The translations under genes were made by a program, and so were the position numbers. Positions 7,271-15,571 of a stretch of DNA of 64,000 nt are shown here, piece by piece. The stretch is taken from the NCBI RefSeq assembly GCF_900177515.1, contig NZ_FXAK01000007.1, positions 1,038,501 through 1,102,500 on the forward strand, read 5' to 3'. The DNA comes from Azospirillum oryzae (GTDB taxonomy: Bacteria > Pseudomonadota > Alphaproteobacteria > Azospirillales > Azospirillaceae). Every line of letters starts with the position of its first letter. Within the stretch, counting starts at the first letter, position 1. The notes below the pieces were generated by a model. It was not told the origin of the DNA and searched no databases. It saw nothing but the letters and a program-made list of their open reading frames with translations.

Positions 7271-8265
7271 ACCTTCCCGTCCTTCCAGGCGATCCGGCCG
7301 GACAGGACGTCAGCGACGCCCGCCAAGCCCCGGCGCTGCGGCTGGACCGCATCCAGGAGCACCTGCTGGACGCCTTCTATGCCGGGCGCTCGGCCAACAC
7401 GGTGCGGGCCTACCGGCGGGATCATGAGGATTTCCGGACCTTCGTGGCCCGGCAGGATGGGCTGGCCGCCTTCGCCACCACCGCCGAGCAGGCGGTGCGG
7501 ATGCTGCTGGCGGTGGAGCACGGGCAGGCCAACGCCTTGGCGCTGGGCTACCGAAACGACATGGTGCGGCGCCAGCTCCAGCCCGCGACCGTCAACCGTC
7601 GGCTGGCGGCGTTGCGGTCGGTGGTCAAGCTGGGCAACACGCTGGGCCTGGTCAGCTGGGCGCTGGACGTGGAGAACGTCGACACCGTCACCTACCGCGA
7701 CACGCGGGGGCCGGGGCGGGACGGCGTGCGGGCCATGGTGGCGCAGGCCAAGGAACGGACCGACGCCAAGGGCCTGCGCGATACGGCGATCGTCCGGTTG
7801 CTGCACGACGTGGCCCTGCGCCGCGGCGAGGTGGTGTCGCTGGACCTGGAGCATTACGAGAGCCGGCGCGGCACCGTCGCAGTGCTGGGCAAGGGGCGGA
7901 CCCAGCGCGAGCGGATCACCCTGCCGGCCGCCTCCAGGACGGCGCTCGATGCATGGATCGCGGTGCGGGGGAAGGGCCCCGGACCGCTGTTCCATCGCCT
8001 CGATGCCGCCGGCCGAGGCGAGGGGCGCCTGACCGGCGCCGCCGTGTACCAAATCGTCCGCGAGCTGGGCGCCGGGGTGGGAATCGCCACCCGGCCGCAC
8101 GGGCTGCGGCACTCGGCCATCACTGCGGCGCTGGACGCCAGCAACGGCAACATCCGGGCGGTTCAGCGCTTCAGCCGGCACCGCAACGTCCAGACCCTGC
8201 AGATCTACGACGACAACCGCGCCGATCTGGCTGGCCAGATAGCGGCGCTCATTGCGGAGGATTGA
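7267..8265 (+). CDS. Tyrosine recombinase (phage integrase family)
   Basis: Site-specific recombinase, 332 aa. The N-terminal SAM-like core-binding domain includes NTVRAYRRDHEDFRTFV. The catalytic domain carries Arg185 (LRRGEV), His278 and Arg281 (HGLRHS), a further His in FSRHRNVQ, and the nucleophile Tyr314 (QIYDDN). The R-H-R-H-Y set is complete, so it should be active. The ATG at 7267 overlaps the upstream stop; the upstream-extended frame is not used. It is the only recombinase in the phage region and the obvious candidate for integration at tRNA-Pro, although it lies some 30 kb from that site. A XerC/D-like resolvase role is an alternative. Confidence 0.93.
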   Translation: MNLPVLPGDPAGQDVSDARQAPALRLDRIQEHLLDAFYAGRSANTVRAYRRDHEDFRTFVARQDGLAAFATTAEQAVRMLLAVEHGQANALALGYRNDMVRRQLQPATVNRRLAALRSVVKLGNTLGLVSWALDVENVDTVTYRDTRGPGRDGVRAMVAQAKERTDAKGLRDTAIVRLLHDVALRRGEVVSLDLEHYESRRGTVAVLGKGRTQRERITLPAASRTALDAWIAVRGKGPGPLFHRLDAAGRGEGRLTGAAVYQIVRELGAGVGIATRPHGLRHSAITAALDASNGNIRAVQRFSRHRNVQTLQIYDDNRADLAGQIAALIAED

Positions 8266-8266
8266 C

Positions 8267-8773
8267 ATGGGCGAGACTGTCGCCGCTCCGGTGCGCAGGG
8301 TGCGCACCCAGGACCAGGCAGCGGCCGTTGTCGGCCGGATCGGCGCTGCGCAGGCGCAGCTGGGCCGGCTGAAGGCCTCGCTGGACGTGGCGGTCGCCCA
8401 GGCGAACCTCGCCTACGAGACTGCGGCGGCACCGCTGCGGACGGCGATCGCCGCCGACACCGAGCTGCTGCGCGGCTACTTCGACGCCAACCGGGCCAAT
8501 CTGCTGACCGGGGCCAAGAAGTCGGTGGCGCTGTCCACCGGCATGATTGGTGTGAAGAAGACGGCGGCCAAGCTGGTGGTGGGCGATGTCGACGCGCTGC
8601 TGAAGCGGCTGGAGGAAGACCGCAAGTTGCGGCGCTTCATCCGCACCAAGAGCGAGGTCGATCGGGCTGCGCTGCTGGCGGAGCCGAAGGTGGCGGTGAC
8701 CATCCCCGGCGTCGTCATCGAGGGCGGGGACGACGCCTTCTTCGTCAAGCCGCTCATGGTGGCGACTGCCTAA
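8267..8773 (+). CDS. gam: Host-nuclease inhibitor Gam (Mu Gam family)
   Basis: Mu Gam-type protein, 168 aa. It binds double-strand DNA ends as a Ku-like dimer and blocks host exonucleases. The family signature is seen in GYFDANRANLLTGAKKSVAL, followed by STGMIGVKK. An N-terminal coiled-coil region and the C-terminal beta segment ending in FFVKPL fit the family. It starts one base after the recombinase stop, so the two are coupled. Gam is characteristic of Mu-like phages. Its presence in a phage with lambda-type head genes and no DDE transposase shows mosaic origin. Confidence 0.88.
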   Translation: MGETVAAPVRRVRTQDQAAAVVGRIGAAQAQLGRLKASLDVAVAQANLAYETAAAPLRTAIAADTELLRGYFDANRANLLTGAKKSVALSTGMIGVKKTAAKLVVGDVDALLKRLEEDRKLRRFIRTKSEVDRAALLAEPKVAVTIPGVVIEGGDDAFFVKPLMVATA

Positions 8774-8778
8774 AACCA

Positions 8779-8808
8779 AGCTTGCGAAAATCAGCATTAT
8801 CGCAAGCT
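8779..8808. repeat. Inverted repeat between gam and methyltransferase
   Basis: AGCTTGCGA at 8779-8787 and TCGCAAGCT at 8800-8808 form a perfect 9-bp stem with an AT-rich 12-nt loop. It starts just after the gam stop and has no U-tract. It may be an mRNA-stabilising hairpin or an operator. Confidence 0.6.
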
Positions 8809-8845
8809 GACCTCTGAAAAACGGCTGAAATCAAAGGGTTCCGTG

Positions 8846-9640
8846 ATGACCTCCCAATCCGTGACGATCGGCGCCGCGACGCTGATGCTGGGCGACTGCA
8901 TCGACCGGATGCGGGAGCTTCCCGACAGCTCGGTCAGCCTGGTGCTGACCGACGTTCCCTATTCCAGCGGCGCCACCCGCGAGGCCGGGCGCACCGCCTA
9001 CGGCAAGACCATGACGCGGTCGACCAAGGGCGGCGTTGGTGACCGGTGGTTCGGTTCCGACAGCCTGAGCACGCGCGGCTTCCTCCACCTTCTGCGCAGC
9101 TGCGCCATGGAGTGGCAGCGGGTGCTGAAGCCGGGCGGCCATGTGCTGGCCTTCATCGACTGGCGCATGGGCGATCATCTGGCCGATGCCGTCGACGGGG
9201 GAGAGGCCGCGCTGTTCCTGTCCGGCCAAGCGGCCGACGCCATGGAAAGCGCCGACCTGAAGCGGGTGGGGCTGCTGGTGTGGGACAAGACCTATTTCGG
9301 CATGGGGACGCACTTCCGGCACCAGCACGAGCTGATCCACCACTTCACCAAGGGCAAGGGCACCGAGCCGCTGCGCCGGAACGTCGCCAACGTGCTGCGC
9401 CATGCGCCTGTGCGGTTCGGCGCCCACCCGACGGAGAAGCCCGTTGGGCTGCTGGCCGAGCTGATCGGCACCGTGTGCCCGCAGGGCGAGACGGTGCTCG
9501 ACCCGTTCTTCGGCAGCGCGTCGGCCGGCCATGCCGCGCTAACCACGGGCCGGCGTTTCATCGGCATTGAGCGCGACCGGCGCTATTTCGAGGCCGGCTG
9601 GCAACGGCTGGCCAACCTCACCGAGGAACTGGCGGCATGA
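8846..9640 (+). CDS. DNA methyltransferase, beta-class (N6-adenine/N4-cytosine type)
   Basis: SAM-dependent DNA methyltransferase, 264 aa. The catalytic motif IV comes first as TDVPY (residues 35-39), a variant of DPPY. Motif I is near the C-terminus as DPFFGSASAG (about 219), giving the beta-class order also found in CcrM-like enzymes. The target-recognition region lies between them. The ATG at 8846 follows an AAAGGG site; a GTG at 8843 is possible. No cognate restriction gene is adjacent, so it is an orphan phage methyltransferase that may protect phage DNA or alter expression. The Val in motif IV is unusual, so activity should be tested. Confidence 0.88.
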   Translation: MTSQSVTIGAATLMLGDCIDRMRELPDSSVSLVLTDVPYSSGATREAGRTAYGKTMTRSTKGGVGDRWFGSDSLSTRGFLHLLRSCAMEWQRVLKPGGHVLAFIDWRMGDHLADAVDGGEAALFLSGQAADAMESADLKRVGLLVWDKTYFGMGTHFRHQHELIHHFTKGKGTEPLRRNVANVLRHAPVRFGAHPTEKPVGLLAELIGTVCPQGETVLDPFFGSASAGHAALTTGRRFIGIERDRRYFEAGWQRLANLTEELAA

Positions 9641-9900
9641 CCATGCACCTGGAGGACGTGATGCACGGCCTCACCACCCGCACCGCTGCCGATGGGGTCA
9701 TCGTCACGATCGGCGGCACCATGGGCTGGTGGCTCGACGCCCTGCATGGGCCGGCGCAGGAGTTGGCCTTCTGGGGCACGGTGGCGCTGGTGGTCGGGCG
9801 CCTGGTGCTGCTGGCGCTGGACTTCCGGGACCGCTTCCGTGGTCGGTCCAAAGTGTTCACGCGTGAACACTTTGACGGCGGCGCCGACCCCAGACAGTGA
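9637..9900 (+). CDS. Small membrane protein, holin-like
   Basis: 87 aa with one or two predicted membrane segments: a weak one around GVIVTIGGTMGWWLDAL and a clear one, WGTVALVVGRLVLLALDF (about residues 46-63), followed by a charged tail. Its start overlaps the methyltransferase stop (ATGA). Size and topology fit a holin, but it is far from the endolysin at 34.2 kb, so this is only a suggestion. The codons for SKVFTREHF near the C-terminus are a perfect 26-bp DNA palindrome. Confidence 0.7.
   Translation: MTMHLEDVMHGLTTRTAADGVIVTIGGTMGWWLDALHGPAQELAFWGTVALVVGRLVLLALDFRDRFRGRSKVFTREHFDGGADPRQ
9849..9874. promoter_or_regulatory. Perfect 26-bp palindrome (possible operator or protein-binding site)
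   Basis: The two 13-bp halves are exact reverse complements, centred on ACGCGT; the left half is CAAAGTGTTCACG. It lies inside the 3' end of the 87-aa membrane-protein gene, about 30 bp before its stop. The form resembles binding sites of dimeric regulators or ParB-type proteins. No T-run follows, so it is not a terminator. Confidence 0.7.
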
Positions 9901-9925
9901 AGGGATGTAGGCTTATGTTCGTGGC

Positions 9926-10150
9926 TCACGGACGGGCGGGCAGCCAGCCTATATCGTCGCAGTGAGGGCATCCGCTGCCATCGCAATGCGGGCAGATGAT
10001 CCAGTCGTCGTTGTTCCACCGGATCACGACTTCACCATCGCAGCGGCCAGAGACAGTTTGCGTCACGCATCCATCGATGACGGGTGCCAGCGAATAGTAT
10101 GGTGTTCCGCAAGTCAGGCAGCGGGCAATTGGCTGCTTCTTCTCGGTCAT
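9926..10150 (-). CDS. Small zinc-ribbon protein (DnaJ-zinc-finger-like)
   Basis: 74 aa. The cysteine pattern CLTCG...GRCDGE...CPHCDGSGCPHCDDIGW suggests binding of one or two zinc ions, like the CxxCxGxG modules of DnaJ. The start at 10150 is set by a GGAGG site 5 bp upstream; longer readings lack one. It is opposite in direction to all other genes of the left prophage part, so it has its own promoter in the AT-richer gap 10151-10231. A paralogue of identical length and about 65% identity lies at 37618-37842, just outside the tRNA fragment. Function unknown; RNA, DNA or protein binding is plausible. Confidence 0.85.
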   Translation of the reverse strand: MTEKKQPIARCLTCGTPYYSLAPVIDGCVTQTVSGRCDGEVVIRWNNDDWIICPHCDGSGCPHCDDIGWLPARP

Positions 10151-10231
10151 AGCAGCCTCCAATGGTTCAGACTGCATTAACACTAAGAATATCAACCTGC
10201 CGGCGGAAGTTGTCTAAGACCACAGTGTCGC

Positions 10232-11029
10232 ATGCGCTTGCATGAGAACCACGAGCGAGCCGCTGAATGGAGCATTCACAGATTGGCTGACGCACGAATT
10301 CATGCATCAGCCCAGCGGGTTAAGGCAGCCATCCGCCAGTACGGCGACCAACTCACCCGGTACGCATTGCCGGTTGCGCTGACCAGAACAGCGCAAGACG
10401 CAAAGCTGGCGGTGCAGCGGGCGCTGCCGGAGACCTTCGACCGGCCGACGCCCTACACCGTCAACGCCACTTTCGTCCGGCCCGCCACCAAGGCGGCCCC
10501 GGTGGCGTGGGTGGGCTTCAAGGACGACTGGGGCAAGGGCACGCCGGCGGCGCGCTACCTGCTGCCGAACGTCGAGGGCGGGCCGCGCCGGGACAAGCGG
10601 ATGGAGCGCCAGCTGCGGGCCGCGGGCCTGCTGCCGGCCGGCATGTTCGCCGTCCCGGGCGAAGAGGCCAGCCTCGACGCCTACGGCAACATGCGGCGGT
10701 CCGAGGTGGTGCGCATCCTGTCGCAGACCCGGGCCTTCGGGGAACAGGGCTACACCGCCAACCGGAGCGACAGCGCCCGCAGCCGGAAGAAGCGGCGGCG
10801 CAACGGCTACTTCGCCGCTCTGCCCGGCAACGCCGGCGGGCTGCCGCCGGGCATCTATCAGCGCGACGGCGCCGACGCCCGGCCGGTGGTGATCTTCGTT
10901 CGGGCGCCGAGCTACCGCCCGCGCTTCCGCTTCCACGACATCGTCGAGCGGGCGGTGCGGGCCAACATCGGTCGGCGGCTGGAGGAGGCGGTGCGGACGG
11001 TCAACGCCCGCTTCGCCGCCCGGCGGTGA
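10232..11029 (+). CDS. Conserved phage protein, possibly gpZ-like tail/neck completion protein
   Basis: 265 aa, strongly basic. Central features are ETFDRPTPYTVNATFVRPA, a lysine-poor stretch GKGTPAARYLLPNVEGG, then an Arg/Lys-rich loop (ARSRKKRRRNG) and a C-terminal helix RFHDIVERAVRANIG. The layout of a basic loop followed by a ribosomal-like C-terminal helix recalls lambda gpZ. No gpZ is found at its usual place between FII and U (the two genes overlap at 19101). Its position upstream of the terminase would then be a rearrangement. The family is common in prophages, but the assignment to Z is an inference. No clear ribosome site precedes the ATG. Confidence 0.72.
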   Translation: MRLHENHERAAEWSIHRLADARIHASAQRVKAAIRQYGDQLTRYALPVALTRTAQDAKLAVQRALPETFDRPTPYTVNATFVRPATKAAPVAWVGFKDDWGKGTPAARYLLPNVEGGPRRDKRMERQLRAAGLLPAGMFAVPGEEASLDAYGNMRRSEVVRILSQTRAFGEQGYTANRSDSARSRKKRRRNGYFAALPGNAGGLPPGIYQRDGADARPVVIFVRAPSYRPRFRFHDIVERAVRANIGRRLEEAVRTVNARFAARR

Positions 11030-11136
11030 CCGGCCGACCGGCGGCCGCGGGTCCTTCCGGGGGCACCCCCCGGCGAGGGTAATTCGGGCCGCACCGGTCC
11101 ACCCTCTAAGAAATTTTTGAATCGAGGTTTTTGTTT

Positions 11137-11655
11137 ATGTCCAAACCGGGCCAACGGGTGAACCGGGCGGAGCTGGCCGACCTGTTCGGCGTCAGCCTGC
11201 CCACCGTCGACGCGTGGGTGCGCGACGGCTGCCCCTTCGCGGAGAAGGGGGCCAAGGGCCGGGAATGGGCATTCGAGACGGCCGACGTCCACCGTTGGCT
11301 GGTGGACCGTGCGGTGGCCGACGTTGCCGCCGGCTACGAGGGCGAGATCGGCGTCATCACCGCCGACGAGGCCAAGCGCCGCAAGGCGGTGGCCGATGCG
11401 GTGGTGGCCGAGATCAAGGCCGACGAGGCCCTGAACGAGGTGGTGAACCGCCACGAGGCCGCGGCCGACGTCGCCGGCTTCTGCATCAGCCTGCGCACCG
11501 GCCTGTCCAACGCGGTGGCCAAGATCGCCGGCCGCGCCGCGGCGATGACCGGAGCGCCGGAAATACAGGCGATGGCGGAGAAGGAAATCAACCAGGCCTT
11601 CGACGCCGCCCGCGACGAGCTGGTCAAGAGCTGGGGCGATGAGCCGGGGGCTTGA
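11137..11655 (+). CDS. Terminase small subunit (Nu1 family)
   Basis: DNA-recognition subunit of the packaging terminase, 172 aa. The N-terminal winged helix RAELADLFGVSLPTVDAWVRDGCP is the Nu1 DNA-binding domain. The middle and C-terminal helices would mediate assembly with the large subunit. The ATG at 11137 is chosen over a TTG at 11131; CGAGG lies 11 bp upstream. It overlaps the large subunit gene by 17 bp, as in lambda. The 107-bp gap before it holds only short GC hairpins and could contain the pac/cos site. Confidence 0.9.
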   Translation: MSKPGQRVNRAELADLFGVSLPTVDAWVRDGCPFAEKGAKGREWAFETADVHRWLVDRAVADVAAGYEGEIGVITADEAKRRKAVADAVVAEIKADEALNEVVNRHEAAADVAGFCISLRTGLSNAVAKIAGRAAAMTGAPEIQAMAEKEINQAFDAARDELVKSWGDEPGA

Positions 11656-13732
11656 AGCCGCGGCGCGGGTCAGCGCCCACCGTCACGGCGATTACCGCAC
11701 CGGACGGGGCGAGCTGCGCACGGCGCTGCTGGCCCTGTTCGAGGGCAGCCTGAAGTTCCAGGAACGCATGAGCGGTTCCGTGTGGGCGGAACGCTTCGGC
11801 TGGATCCCGAAGGGCACCGGGGCCGAGCACGGCAAGGTGACGCTCTACGGCTACCAGCGCGGGCTGGTGGACCTGATGTGCGATCCGACCGTGCCGCTGC
11901 TGACGGTGCTGAAGGCGGCGCGCGTCGGCTACACGCGTTGCGCCACGCTGGCGGTGGGCTACCACCTGCACCAGGACCCGACGCTGTGCGCCATCGCCCA
12001 GCCGACGATCCCGGATGCGGAAGATTTCGGCAGCGGCGAAATCGCGCCGATGCTGCGCGACACCCCGGTGCTGAAGCCGCTGATGCGGCCGACCCGCAAG
12101 GGGGAGAAGCAGGACAACGCCACCTTCTACCAGCTGAGCAACGGCGCCAGCGTGCGGGTGGTCGGGGCCGCGTCGGACGATGCCTTCCGCCGCTACTCGG
12201 CCCGCTTCCTGTTCGCCGACGAAATCGATGGCGATGGCTGGACGCCCGGGGCCAAGACCCAGGGCGACAAGCTGAAGCTGTTCTGGACCCGCGGTGAAAC
12301 CTTCTGGAACCGCAAGCAGGTGCGCGGCTCCACCCCGCTGCTGTTCGAAACGAGCCGGGTGTGGAAGCTGTGGCTGGCGTCGGACCAGCGGCGCTACTTC
12401 GTGCCGTGCCCGCAATGCTCGGATGCCGCCGGCCACCTCGACGGCTGGCAGTATCTGGACTGGGGCGGGCCGGACGTGCCGCACGGGCTGAAATGGAGCC
12501 TGGACGCCGAGGGCACCCTGGACAAGGTGTGGTACGTCGGCACCTGCGGCTGCATCATCGAAGAGCGGCACAAGGCGTGGATGGACGCCAACGGCGAATG
12601 GCGCCCGACCGCCAAGGCCAAGGTGCCCGGCCATGTCGGCATGCATCTGTGGACCGGCATGTCGCTCAACCCCAACGCCGCCTGGACGGTGATCGTCCAG
12701 GAGTGGCTGGAGGCGCAGGCCGATCCGGCCAGTCTGGTGCAGCCCTTCATGAACCTGCGGCTGGGCCGCCCCTACCGGGCGACCTACGGGCAGGAGGTCA
12801 AGAGCAGCAGCTTCATCGACCGCATGGAGCCGTACCCGGCTGAGGTGCCGGCGGCTGTCGAGTTCATCACCGTCGGGGTGGACGTCCAGTCCGGCACGGT
12901 GAACCCGCGCCTGGAGGCCTCCGTCTATGGCTGGGGCCGCGGGCTGGAGGTCTGGCTGATCGGCCATTTCGTCTTGGCCGGCGATCCGGCCAAAGGCGAG
13001 GTGTGGGCGGCGCTGGACGATGGCGTGCTGCTGCGCCGCTACCGCAAGCCGGACGGCACCACGCTGGACGTGCGGGCCAGCTGCATCGACAGCGGCGGCC
13101 ACCACACGCAGGAGGTCTATGCCTTCGCCAACAAGCGCCGCTCCCGGCGGGTGTGGGCGATCAAGGGCCGCTCGGAAAGCCGGGGCCAGCGGGGCAAGGT
13201 CTGGCCGCGCAAGCCGTCCAGCAAGCTGGGCCATGTCTGGTACATGATCGGCGGCAACGCCGCGCGTGACTGGGCCTATGGCAGCCTGGCGGTGGACAAG
13301 GCCGGGCCGCGCCATGTGCATTTCCCGCAAGCCGCCATCGACGGCGCCCGCGAGCTTGACGAGGAGTTCTTCGCCCAGCTGACCCGCGAGCGGCTGATCG
13401 TTCCGCGCGGCCAGCAATACACGGTGTGGCAGAAGCCGGCCGAGGCCCATGAGGCCGGGGTGTGCTTCGTCTACGCCTACGCCGCGGTGTGCGGCCTGCA
13501 GGCGCTGTCCGGCAAATACGTGAAACTGGGCGAGGCCGACATCGAAGCGGCACCGGCTGAAGCCGGGGAGGCCGCCGGCGAGGCTGCCCGAACCGCCACG
13601 GAGTCGACACCGGTCGATGCCATCGCCGCGGCGGTGGAGCGGGCACGCCGGCTGAGCCGGCCGGCCGCAGCCGTCCAACCGGTGGCGCCGGCGTCGCCGG
13701 CCTCGACCGACAAAGGGGAACTCTACCTATGA
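11639..13732 (+). CDS. Terminase large subunit (GpA family)
   Basis: Motor and nuclease of DNA packaging, 697 aa, close to lambda gpA. The ATPase domain has a degenerate Walker A, LKAARVGYT (near residue 94), and a Walker B, FLFADEID (near 189). The nuclease domain starts around VGVDVQSG (near 415) with further acidic residues. The low-complexity Ala/Glu-rich tail after residue 640 is ordinary for the family. It overlaps the upstream small subunit and the downstream gpW gene (ATGA), so it belongs to the late operon. Confidence 0.95.
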   Translation: MSRGLEAAARVSAHRHGDYRTGRGELRTALLALFEGSLKFQERMSGSVWAERFGWIPKGTGAEHGKVTLYGYQRGLVDLMCDPTVPLLTVLKAARVGYTRCATLAVGYHLHQDPTLCAIAQPTIPDAEDFGSGEIAPMLRDTPVLKPLMRPTRKGEKQDNATFYQLSNGASVRVVGAASDDAFRRYSARFLFADEIDGDGWTPGAKTQGDKLKLFWTRGETFWNRKQVRGSTPLLFETSRVWKLWLASDQRRYFVPCPQCSDAAGHLDGWQYLDWGGPDVPHGLKWSLDAEGTLDKVWYVGTCGCIIEERHKAWMDANGEWRPTAKAKVPGHVGMHLWTGMSLNPNAAWTVIVQEWLEAQADPASLVQPFMNLRLGRPYRATYGQEVKSSSFIDRMEPYPAEVPAAVEFITVGVDVQSGTVNPRLEASVYGWGRGLEVWLIGHFVLAGDPAKGEVWAALDDGVLLRRYRKPDGTTLDVRASCIDSGGHHTQEVYAFANKRRSRRVWAIKGRSESRGQRGKVWPRKPSSKLGHVWYMIGGNAARDWAYGSLAVDKAGPRHVHFPQAAIDGARELDEEFFAQLTRERLIVPRGQQYTVWQKPAEAHEAGVCFVYAYAAVCGLQALSGKYVKLGEADIEAAPAEAGEAAGEAARTATESTPVDAIAAAVERARRLSRPAAAVQPVAPASPASTDKGELYL

Positions 13733-13962
13733 CCGACGTCACCACCCTGGAGGCGTGGCTCGCCGACGCGCGGGCCGCGTACCACGCCCTGCAGCTCGGC
13801 CAGCAGAAGGTCAGCGTGCGTTTCGGCGACCGCGTGGTCGAATACGCCCCGGCCAACGTCGCCCAGCTGGCCAGCTACATCGCTTCGCTGGAGCGACAGA
13901 TCAATGCGGCCAAGGGCCGGCGCGGGCCGGTGGTGTCGCCCTATGTCCGGATGATCGGCTGA
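13729..13962 (+). CDS. Head-tail joining protein (gpW family)
   Basis: 77 aa, similar in length and layout to lambda gpW (68 aa), which stabilises the packaged head and forms the platform for FII. Shared features are the helix around LADARAAYHALQ, the beta strands KVSVRFGDRVVEY, the helix LASYIASLERQI and the basic tail RRGPVVSPYVR. It overlaps the terminase stop by 4 bp and the portal start by 1 bp. Its place between A and B is the lambda order. Confidence 0.92.
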   Translation: MTDVTTLEAWLADARAAYHALQLGQQKVSVRFGDRVVEYAPANVAQLASYIASLERQINAAKGRRGPVVSPYVRMIG

Positions 13963-15557
13963 TGGCCACCGCTCCCGTCATCCTGGACCAGCACGGCCGC
14001 CCGATCGCCCAGGCCGAGATCCGCCGCGCCCGGGCGCAGGCGGCCATGGGCGCCTTTCTCGCCGGATCGGGCAACGCGCCCGAGCTGCGCGACTGGACGC
14101 CGGCGGCGGGGTCTCCCGATGCCGACCTCGATGGCGATCGCCAGACCATCGTCGCCCGCGCCCGTGACCTGGAGCGTAACGACGCCCTGGTCTCCGGTGC
14201 CGTCCAGTCGCTGAAGGACAGCGCCATCGGCTTCGGGTTGGATTTCCAGTCGATGCCGGACTACCGGGCGCTGGGCATCAGCCGCGACCAGGCGCAGGAC
14301 GCCGCCCGGCGGATCGAGTCGATCTGGCACGAGTGGAGCGAGGACCGCGACTCCTGCGACGTCACCGGCCAGCTGCCCTTCGGCGCGATGCTGCGCCAGT
14401 CGGTGCAGTCCGACCTCGTTGCCGGCGAAAGCCTGCAACTGGCGCTGTGGCTGCCGGAGCGGCAGCGCCGGCTGGGCAGCCGCTTCGCCACCGTGATGCA
14501 GACGGTGGAGGCCGACCGCCTGTCCAACCCGCAGGACCGCATCGGCGATCCGCGCCTGCGCGACGGGGTCGAGATCGACGAGTATGGCGCACCCGTCGCG
14601 TACCATATCCGCAGCAGCCACCCGGGCGACCTGTTCATGCCCTGGGCGATCGCCGCGGCCGATTGGCAGCGGGTGCCGCTGCGCGGGCCGGGCGGCCGGC
14701 GGGTGGTGATCCACTCCTTCGACCAGAAGCGGCCGGGCCAGCACCGCGGCGTGTCGGTGTTCGCGCCGGTGATGACCGAGCTGAAACAGCGCGCCCGGTT
14801 TCAGCGGGCCGAGCTGCAGGCGGCGGTGGTCAACGCGGTGATCGCCGCGGTGCTGGAAAGCCCGGCCGACGGGCAGACGCTGTTGGACCTGTTCGGCGAC
14901 GCCAACAGCTACATGGACATGCGCAACGCCCAGCCGTCGGTGCAGCTCGGCATCGGACCGGGCGGCGCCATCCCGCGGCTGCTGCCCGGCGAGACGCTGA
15001 AGGGCTACTCGTCCAACCGCCCCAGCGCCGGCATGGACGGCTTCGTCACCACGGTCAGCCGGCTGATCGCCACCGGCATCGGCATGACCTACGAGACCTT
15101 CATGCGCGACTTCTCCAAGACCAACTACAGCTCGGCCCGCGCGTCGCTGCTGGAGGGCTGGCGCTTCGTGCTGTTCCTGCGCATGCACAAGACCTTGACC
15201 TGGTGCCGGCCGACGCTCGACCTGGTGCTGGAGGAGGCGGTGTGGCGCGGCTACCTCGACCTGCCGGGCTTCTCGGAAAGCCGGGCCCGGCGGCAGGCCT
15301 GGCTGCGCGGGGTGTGGCGCGGTCCGGCGCGCGGCTGGGTGGACCCGGTCAAGGAAATCACCGCCGCGGCGATGCGGGTGCGGCTCGGCATCTCCACCCT
15401 GCGCGACGAGGCCCTCGACCAGGGCCGCGACCTCGATGACCTGCTGGACCAGATCGCGCTGGAGCAGGAGGCGCTGAAGGCGCGCGGGCTGACCCTGCCC
15501 GAGGTCAACTTCATGCCCACCCCGGACCAGCCCGAGCCGGCCGCCGCCGGCGCGTAA
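13962..15557 (+). CDS. Phage portal protein (lambda gpB family)
   Basis: 531 aa, matching lambda gpB in size. It forms the dodecameric ring at the head vertex through which DNA enters. Family features include AVQSLKDSAIGFGL early, QSDLVAGESLQLALW in the clip/wing region and the conserved block TYETFMRDFSKTNYSSARA. The ATG at 13962 overlaps the gpW stop (TGATG); the longer upstream frame is a shadow. The C-terminus is rich in Pro/Ala/Glu. The protease gene follows after 14 bp. Confidence 0.94.
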   Translation: MATAPVILDQHGRPIAQAEIRRARAQAAMGAFLAGSGNAPELRDWTPAAGSPDADLDGDRQTIVARARDLERNDALVSGAVQSLKDSAIGFGLDFQSMPDYRALGISRDQAQDAARRIESIWHEWSEDRDSCDVTGQLPFGAMLRQSVQSDLVAGESLQLALWLPERQRRLGSRFATVMQTVEADRLSNPQDRIGDPRLRDGVEIDEYGAPVAYHIRSSHPGDLFMPWAIAAADWQRVPLRGPGGRRVVIHSFDQKRPGQHRGVSVFAPVMTELKQRARFQRAELQAAVVNAVIAAVLESPADGQTLLDLFGDANSYMDMRNAQPSVQLGIGPGGAIPRLLPGETLKGYSSNRPSAGMDGFVTTVSRLIATGIGMTYETFMRDFSKTNYSSARASLLEGWRFVLFLRMHKTLTWCRPTLDLVLEEAVWRGYLDLPGFSESRARRQAWLRGVWRGPARGWVDPVKEITAAAMRVRLGISTLRDEALDQGRDLDDLLDQIALEQEALKARGLTLPEVNFMPTPDQPEPAAAGA

Positions 15558-15571
15558 CGGAGCCTTTCGAC

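Noticed and set aside
11624-13678. 684-aa ORF antisense to the terminase large subunit
   Set aside because: A mirror of GC-rich codon use. The + strand protein has clear terminase motifs, whereas the antisense is rich in His/Arg/Gly with no domain.
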